Shown: positions 14,990 to 19,403 of the stretch, one piece after another
How positions within the stretch are numbered: the stretch's first letter is position 1
How the letters are laid out: every line of letters begins with the position of its first letter
Assembly (NCBI RefSeq): GCF_946481155.1
Contig: NZ_CAMLMK010000056.1
Coordinates: 1-19,403, forward strand
Direction: 5' to 3'
From: an uncultured Flavobacterium sp.
GTDB lineage: Bacteria; Bacteroidota; Bacteroidia; Flavobacteriales; Flavobacteriaceae
DNA: 19,403 nucleotides
The notes under the pieces: generated by a model
What the model saw: only the letters and a program-made list of their open reading frames with translations
What the model was told of the DNA's origin: nothing
Database searches by the model: none
Position numbers and translations under genes: made by a program

Positions 14990-15826
14990 TTAGTTCTTCC
15001 CTTTACGGAAATCTTTATTAGGATTATTTTCCCGATGGCCTGGTTTAGGATCAGAAGTTCTTTTGAAAATGCGTTGTGGCGCTGTTACTTTTGGCAAACT
15101 TGCTTCTTCAGTTTTGCTTGACGGTTCAATTAGCTGGTTTAGTTCCGTTATTTCGGCATCCGTTAAATCACGGTAGCGGCCCACGGGAACATCAAGGGAG
15201 ATATTTATAATTCTGGTTCGTTTTAAAGAAGTCACTTCATAACCAAGATATTCGCACATTCGACGTATTTGTCGGTTCAGACCCTGCGTAAGCACAATTC
15301 GGAAAACAAACTTGCTCACCTGTTCCACTTTACATTTCTTGGTTACGGTATCCAAAATCGGCACACCATTGCTCATGCGCTGAATGAATCGGTCAACTAT
15401 CGGTTTATTTACGGTAACGATGTATTCTTTCTCGTGATTGTTGCGGGCACGAAGAATCTTATTTACAATATCGCCATCATCCGTCATAAAAATTAAGCCT
15501 TCACTGGCTTTGTCCAATCGACCGATAGGGAATATTCGTTTGGGATAATTGATATAATCTACAATATTATTATTGACACTTTGATTCGTGGTACATTCAA
15601 TGCCTACCGGTTTGTTAAAGGCCAGGTAAATTGGTTTGGAAGTTTTTTCGCGGATAAGTCTCCCGTCTACACGGATTTCATCTTCATATGACACTTTGGT
15701 GCCTAATTCCGGGACAACACCATTTATGGTAATGCGGCCCTCTTCAAGCAGCCGATCAGCCTCCCGACGCGAGCAATAGCCTGTTTCGGAAAGGAATTTA
15801 TTAATCCGTGTTTTGTTTTCTTCCAT
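14990..15826 (-). CDS. rluF: 23S rRNA pseudouridine(2604) synthase RluF
   Basis: 278 residues. Isomerises a specific uridine of 23S rRNA (position 2604 in E. coli numbering) to pseudouridine. An S4 RNA-binding domain occupies about 6-60 (INKFLSETGYCSRREADRLL). The RsuA/RluB-type catalytic domain has the catalytic Asp in GRLD105KASEGLIFMTDDGD. Stretches very close to E. coli RluF as I remember it are NKILRARNNHEKEYIVTVNK, GVPILDTVTKKCKV and QGLNRQIRRMCEYLGYEV; these support RluF over RluB or RsuA. The C-terminal about 45 residues are a basic, low-complexity tail (PKPGHRENNPNKDFRKGKN), common in Bacteroidota homologues. The ATG at 15826 is fixed by the closeness of the S4 domain. The -7 element lies so close that the transcript may be leaderless. 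Confidence 0.93.
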   Translation of the reverse strand: MEENKTRINKFLSETGYCSRREADRLLEEGRITINGVVPELGTKVSYEDEIRVDGRLIREKTSKPIYLAFNKPVGIECTTNQSVNNNIVDYINYPKRIFPIGRLDKASEGLIFMTDDGDIVNKILRARNNHEKEYIVTVNKPIVDRFIQRMSNGVPILDTVTKKCKVEQVSKFVFRIVLTQGLNRQIRRMCEYLGYEVTSLKRTRIINISLDVPVGRYRDLTDAEITELNQLIEPSSKTEEASLPKVTAPQRIFKRTSDPKPGHRENNPNKDFRKGKN

Positions 15827-15830
15827 ACTG

Positions 15831-15838
15831 CAAAAATA
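15831..15838 (-). promoter_or_regulatory. Bacteroidota-type -7 element for rluF, almost abutting the start codon
   Basis: On the minus strand this reads TATTTTTG, followed by CAGT and then the ATG. With initiation a few bases after the final G, the mRNA would start at or beside the ATG. A three-of-four match to TTTG lies about 20 bp upstream. Confidence 0.55.
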
Positions 15839-15892
15839 GGATATATTTACAGAATAGAAAGCGGGTGCCGGAGGATAAGAAAACTTTTTTTA

Positions 15893-15900
15893 TATCTTTG
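15893..15900 (+). promoter_or_regulatory. Bacteroidota-type -7 element for the subtilase gene
   Basis: TATCTTTG matches TAnnTTTG and lies 19 nt before the TTG start at 15920. No TTTG is present 19 bp upstream. It shares a 93-bp divergent intergenic region with the rluF promoter. Confidence 0.55.
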
Positions 15901-15919
15901 ACAATTAATATGTTAGCTC

Positions 15920-17581
15920 TTGAGAAGAATACTACTTTTTTTCCTTTTTGTAAGTCTGAACCTTTTGGCCCAAAACCGAAAAGGCGAATTTGCTTTGGCT
16001 CCCAATTCCGATCAGCACGATTTGTATGTTTCGTTTACTGAAAACATTGTTTTTCAGGACGGCAATTATAGGGAAGTTCTTCTGCATAATAATGAAATAA
16101 AGGCTTTGATTACCGATTATGGCATTAGTTTTCAGAAAGGGATTCCGCTTTCCGCTGAAAAAATCGAGGAATTATATAATGCCGCGAGGAAAAACGGACA
16201 TGATGGGAAGTCGGTCTTAAAATTGCAAAACATACTTAAGCTTACGATTCCGAATCCCACCAACGAGCGTTTGTATACTTTAGCTTCTGAATTAGAGAAG
16301 CTTAACGAAATCGAATATTGCAGTCTAATGACATTGACTCCGATTTTACCTCCGACAGACATTGCGCCAGCTACTCCGGATTACGAACTGAATCAGACCT
16401 ATCTTGATGCCAATCCGGGTGTAAATATGCGTTACGCATGGGGGCTTGGTTTAGCAGGAAGCGGTATCCGAATCCGCGATGTGGAATATGGATTTAATAA
16501 AAATCACGAAGAATTATTTGATCGAAATACTGCTGTTGCCGCCGGCATGACAATTTCTTCAAGTGCTACTGCTGCTTATACTGAGCATGGAACTTCCGTT
16601 TTCGGGATCATGTATGCTGATAAAGGGGCGTATGGCGTTTCAGGAATGGCGTATAATGCTTCGGAAATGATCTTGTTTCCCGAATGGCAGCAATCCGGCT
16701 ATAACAGGGTTAATGCTGTTACGATGGCGATTCAGAATTCCGTTGCCGGAGATGTTATCCTTTATGAAATGCAGGAATATGGGCAAAGCAGTAATTATGT
16801 TCCGGCGGAGTTTAATAATCCGGTATGGGACTTAACCAAAGCGGCTACAGATGCAGGAATTGTGATTGTTGAAGCAGCAGCCAATGGAAATCAAAATTTA
16901 GATTCTGCCTATTACTCCTCTTATATGGTCCGCGGTAATTCAGGGGCTATAATTGTAGGAGGCGGTACTGCCAATACAGCACATAACAGGATTTCATACA
17001 GTACATACGGATCGCGTGTCGACGTTCAGGGTTGGTCAACGAATGTAAGAGCTTCCGGTTACGGCGATTTGATTATGATTGGAGGCGACTTTAATCAGGG
17101 TTACACTAATTTTTCCGGGACGAGTTCCGCTACTCCAATTGTGGCATCCTGTGTGGTTGTCCTGCAATCTTATTATCACAGTTTGACAGGTAGTTATATG
17201 ACAGGACCGGCATTACGGTTGCTTTTACAACAGACGGGAATTCCACAGGGAGCAGGTGTTGCCGGGAATATTGGTCCGCTGCCAAATATGCAGGCAGCTA
17301 TTTTGCAAATCAACCAAACGTTAAGTGTTTCCGATACGGATACTTTTGCTTTTACGGCATTTCCAAATCCTGTTGGTAATTCGTTAAGCGTATTGGCTCC
17401 TGAAGTATCAAATGCAGCTGCTCAATTGGAAATCTATAATGCTTTGGGACAGAAAATTTCCGAATATGCATTGCAATCCGGTGTAAATGAATATTCACTA
17501 GAGACTTTGCCAAAAGGAGTGTATTTTGTAAAAGCAACAGACGGTAAAAAAACAACTACGAAGAAGATTATCAAAAAATAA
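15920..17581 (+). CDS. Subtilisin-like (S8) serine protease with type IX secretion C-terminal domain
   Basis: 553 residues. The start is TTG at 15920: a TAG lies in frame 6 nt before it, no ATG is available, and TTG begins a clean signal peptide (M-RRILLFFLFVSLNLLAQ). An ATG at 15910 is in another frame. Residues about 20-150 look like a propeptide. Catalytic residues by motif: D187 (IRDVEYG), H223 (TEHGTSVFGI), oxyanion N322 (EAAANGNQN) and S402 (FSGTSSATP). The C-terminal about 80 residues (474-553) match the Por secretion type A sorting domain: AFPNPVGNSL, LEIYNALGQKI, LPKGVYFVKATDGKKTTTKK. Exported by Sec, then by the type IX system to the surface or medium, where it would degrade proteins. 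The host must therefore encode a T9SS elsewhere. Confidence 0.92.
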   Translation: MRRILLFFLFVSLNLLAQNRKGEFALAPNSDQHDLYVSFTENIVFQDGNYREVLLHNNEIKALITDYGISFQKGIPLSAEKIEELYNAARKNGHDGKSVLKLQNILKLTIPNPTNERLYTLASELEKLNEIEYCSLMTLTPILPPTDIAPATPDYELNQTYLDANPGVNMRYAWGLGLAGSGIRIRDVEYGFNKNHEELFDRNTAVAAGMTISSSATAAYTEHGTSVFGIMYADKGAYGVSGMAYNASEMILFPEWQQSGYNRVNAVTMAIQNSVAGDVILYEMQEYGQSSNYVPAEFNNPVWDLTKAATDAGIVIVEAAANGNQNLDSAYYSSYMVRGNSGAIIVGGGTANTAHNRISYSTYGSRVDVQGWSTNVRASGYGDLIMIGGDFNQGYTNFSGTSSATPIVASCVVVLQSYYHSLTGSYMTGPALRLLLQQTGIPQGAGVAGNIGPLPNMQAAILQINQTLSVSDTDTFAFTAFPNPVGNSLSVLAPEVSNAAAQLEIYNALGQKISEYALQSGVNEYSLETLPKGVYFVKATDGKKTTTKKIIKK

Positions 17582-17586
17582 TTTTG

Positions 17587-18441
17587 CTATATATCAAAAA
17601 GGAAATCACTGATTTGCTGGTACAAATGCTCGTCGTGCAGGCTGTGTCCCAATCCTTTAGTTTCAATAAATTGTGACGATTTCCATGCATTGGCTATATC
17701 CTTTCCTTCATTAAAAGACACTACATCATCGTCAATGTCATGTGCAATCAATCCTTTCAGGTCAAATGTGGAAGCAAACTTCTTTCCTGAGAAATCGGAA
17801 GGCTGAATGTCAAACCGTTCCACAAATTTCGCTTTCAGCAATTCAAAAGCTTTATCGTTAAGGCTGATGGTTTTTTTATAATTATCAAGGAGCACATTAA
17901 ATTCACCTGGCGCACCCAGGATTACCATTTTCTGGAGCAAAGGATTTTTGTATTTGTAATGATAGTACAAGCAGGTGGCACCACCCATGGAATGTCCGAT
18001 AATATATTGTGGCTGGAATTTCTGAATCAGCGCATCCACATATTTTGCATATTGCGGGATGTTGAATTCGGTACCGCTGGAAAGTCCTTGTGCCGGCCCA
18101 TCCAAAGCGATAATGGTGCTTTTGGATTTTCTTAATTGCTTGATGAACTGCTCCCAGCGCGATGCATTGCTTTCCCAGCCATGAACCAAAAGGATTTTCT
18201 GGTCGTTGCCTCTCCAGGTATACGTTTGGATGCTGTAATCATCCTGCAATACGACTTCATGTTCGGCTTCTTTTAGAATGTCGGGAATAGCATTGGGGAA
18301 AATTTTTCCTTCCCTCGGCTCGCTGAAAAATTTATAAGCCAGCTGGCCGGCTCTTTTCGGAAATACGTAACTCATCAGGTTGATGTATAACCCGATGGAT
18401 TTTGTGAAAATGAAGTAAACTATTTTGTTTAGAATTTTCAT
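17587..18441 (-). CDS. Alpha/beta-hydrolase fold serine hydrolase
   Basis: 284 residues. Canonical fold landmarks: oxyanion-region HGW (87-89, ILLVHGWESNASRWEQF), ALDGPAQGLSSG, nucleophile elbow GHSMGG with S151, probable acid D237 in HDIDDDVV, and H266 in GLGHSLHD. These give a full Ser-Asp-His triad. The substrate cannot be assigned. The first about 45 residues are hydrophobic and basic (IVYFIFTKSIGLYINLMSYV), possibly a membrane-associating segment, so the start at 18441 is reasonable; a Met at residue 23 is an alternative. The ATG directly follows the T-tract of a terminator-like hairpin that ends the upstream zinc-ribbon-family gene. The gene is convergent with the subtilase, with 5 bp between stops. 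Confidence 0.88.
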   Translation of the reverse strand: MKILNKIVYFIFTKSIGLYINLMSYVFPKRAGQLAYKFFSEPREGKIFPNAIPDILKEAEHEVVLQDDYSIQTYTWRGNDQKILLVHGWESNASRWEQFIKQLRKSKSTIIALDGPAQGLSSGTEFNIPQYAKYVDALIQKFQPQYIIGHSMGGATCLYYHYKYKNPLLQKMVILGAPGEFNVLLDNYKKTISLNDKAFELLKAKFVERFDIQPSDFSGKKFASTFDLKGLIAHDIDDDVVSFNEGKDIANAWKSSQFIETKGLGHSLHDEHLYQQISDFLFDI

Positions 18442-18467
18442 AAAAAAAGCTCCCGTTAGGAAGCTTT
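18442..18467 (-). terminator. Terminator-like hairpin abutting the hydrolase start codon
   Basis: On the minus strand AAAGCTTCC pairs with GGGAGCTTT over 9 bp (one G-T wobble; plus-strand arms 18446-18454 and 18459-18467) around loop TAAC. T residues then run directly into the hydrolase ATG. It lies 7 nt past the end of the upstream gene. Confidence 0.8.
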
Positions 18468-18474
18468 AAGGTAA

Positions 18475-19254
18475 CTATATTTTCGCAAATAATTGCTGAA
18501 TTTTGTCTTTTTCTTCGTCAGCTAATAAGCTGTCTACTAAGATTCTTCCGCTGTGCTCATCGGTGATGATTTTCTTGCGGGACGCGATTTCCATCTGCGT
18601 TTGCGGCGGAATGGTAAAGAACGATCCTGCCGAAGCGCCACGCTCAATAGAAACTACAGCTAAACCGTTTCTCACGCTGGTACGGATTCTGTCGTAAGCA
18701 CCTAATAAGCGGTCTTCGATTTGTCCGCGGAACTCTTCTGATTTACCGGACAGGAAGTTTTCTTCTTTTTCCGTTTCAGCCATAATAGCGCTCAATTCAG
18801 CTTTCTTATGTTTTAAGTGACTTTGTTTAGCGTCTAATTTTTCTTTAGTTTCCGAAAGAACCACTTTTTTGTGCTCGATGGAAGCTTTCATTTCCTTGAT
18901 ATGCTTCTCAGCCAATTGAATTTCCAATTCCTGAAACTCAACTTCTTTTGTTAAAGCGTTGAATTCTCTGTTATTACGAACCTCTTTTTGTTGATTTGAA
19001 TATTTCTTGATAGATTCTTTGTGTCCTTCGATAGCATTCTTTTTGTCCTTGATCTGCTCTTCGATGGTCTCTAAATCGCTTTTTAATTTATCTAAACGAG
19101 TGCTTAATCCTGCTACTTCATCTTCTAAATCTTCCACTTCTAATGGTAACTCACCTCTTACATTTCTGATTTCATCGATTCTTGAGTCAATCAACTGTAA
19201 ATCATAAAGAGCTCTTAATTTTTCTTCTACACTTAGTTCTTTAACGTTTGCCAT
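18475..19254 (-). CDS. Coiled-coil, C4 zinc-ribbon-family protein (COG1579-like) lacking the zinc cysteines
   Basis: 259 residues. Residues about 8-185 are a long charged, heptad-rich segment that should form an antiparallel coiled-coil hairpin (LYDLQLIDSRIDEIRNVRGE; NNREFNALTKEVEFQELEIQ). The C-terminal domain (about 195-259) corresponds to the family's zinc ribbon by its conserved frame ERGASAGSFFTIPPQTQ and EHSGRILVD. The four positions where family members usually have Cys are S208, S211, D232 and S235, so no zinc site is possible. Function is unknown; relatives have been suggested to bind nucleic acid or protein partners. It begins 3 nt after the stop of a Nif3-family gene, a pairing common in Bacteroidota, so the two are co-transcribed. 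Confidence 0.9.
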   Translation of the reverse strand: MANVKELSVEEKLRALYDLQLIDSRIDEIRNVRGELPLEVEDLEDEVAGLSTRLDKLKSDLETIEEQIKDKKNAIEGHKESIKKYSNQQKEVRNNREFNALTKEVEFQELEIQLAEKHIKEMKASIEHKKVVLSETKEKLDAKQSHLKHKKAELSAIMAETEKEENFLSGKSEEFRGQIEDRLLGAYDRIRTSVRNGLAVVSIERGASAGSFFTIPPQTQMEIASRKKIITDEHSGRILVDSLLADEEKDKIQQLFAKI

Positions 19255-19257
19255 ATT

Positions 19258-19403
19258 CTAAAAGTACTTAACTGGATTTGTATTTTCTTCCGATAAATTG
19301 ACTGCAAAATTACTAATTTTTTCCGTAAGATAATCAACTATATAATTTTTTGTAAATCTTTCGCTTTCAAAGTGTCCGATATCGGCTAAAAGCAGCTTGT
19401 TTT
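19258..19403 (-). CDS. Nif3-family dinuclear metal-centre protein, C-terminal end only
   Basis: Reading the minus strand from the right edge gives 48 codons ending in TAG at 19258-19260. They contain NKLLLADIGHFESERFTKNY and end EENTNPVKYF. The IGHFESE motif, with metal-ligand His and Glu, is characteristic of the C-terminus of Nif3/YbgI (DUF34) proteins. These are hexameric proteins with a two-metal site; they are often annotated as GTP cyclohydrolase I type 2, but their function is unsettled. The N-terminal bulk lies beyond the window. Only 3 nt separate its stop from the next gene. Confidence 0.87.
   Translation of the reverse strand, partial: NKLLLADIGHFESERFTKNYIVDYLTEKISNFAVNLSEENTNPVKYF

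Noticed and set aside
15808..16041. Frameshifted upstream part of the subtilase starting at ATG 15910
   Set aside because: The TTG 15920 frame gives a clean signal peptide and continues unbroken into the protease; the other frame is basic and low in secretion features.

Overview
The window looks like a chromosomal segment of a member of the Bacteroidota, most likely Flavobacteriaceae and Flavobacterium-like. Pointers are the low-GC composition, several TAnnTTTG -7 promoter elements (one with TTTG exactly 19 bp upstream), an outer-membrane receptor of the carboxypeptidase-regulatory/TonB-dependent type, a type IX secretion C-terminal sorting domain on a subtilase, and housekeeping proteins (ArgS, Ffh, FolD, RluF) that read as flavobacterial. 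No tRNA, rRNA, CRISPR, insertion sequence or integrase was seen.

Layout. 1-1356 (-) is the N-terminal part of a TonB-dependent receptor running off the left edge. It is divergent from argS (1647-3572, +), which appears to carry an unusual in-frame insertion. After an AT-rich hairpin come three tightly packed + strand genes (3645-8194): a membrane-anchored SGNH protein, a second SGNH protein with an embedded LysM domain, and an MBOAT acyltransferase. Together they look like an extracytoplasmic O-acylation machine. Two small secreted products follow, a Lys/Cys repeat protein and a Ser/Asp-tethered lipoprotein, each with a rho-independent terminator. Next come ffh, then folD with a GNAT acetyltransferase directly abutting it.

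From 14554 down to 11987 (-) lie three tandem paralogues. Each has a signal peptide, a Bacteroidota surface-protein N-terminal module, a phage tail-collar-like domain and two HTH (His-Thr-His) motifs. No other phage genes are nearby, so they look like host-borrowed secreted tail-fibre-tip-like proteins; this is the least expected part of the window. They are preceded by about 435 bp of AT-rich non-coding DNA. Then follow rluF (-), a divergent T9SS-secreted subtilase with a TTG start (+), and on the minus strand a series reading right to left: a Nif3-family C-terminus, a coiled-coil zinc-ribbon-family protein that has lost all four expected cysteines, and an alpha/beta hydrolase.

Functional themes: core translation, targeting and folate genes are interleaved with cell-envelope genes (receptor, envelope O-acylation, surface lipoprotein, collar-like fibres, secreted protease). 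All family assignments come from reading motifs by eye; no database search was run.
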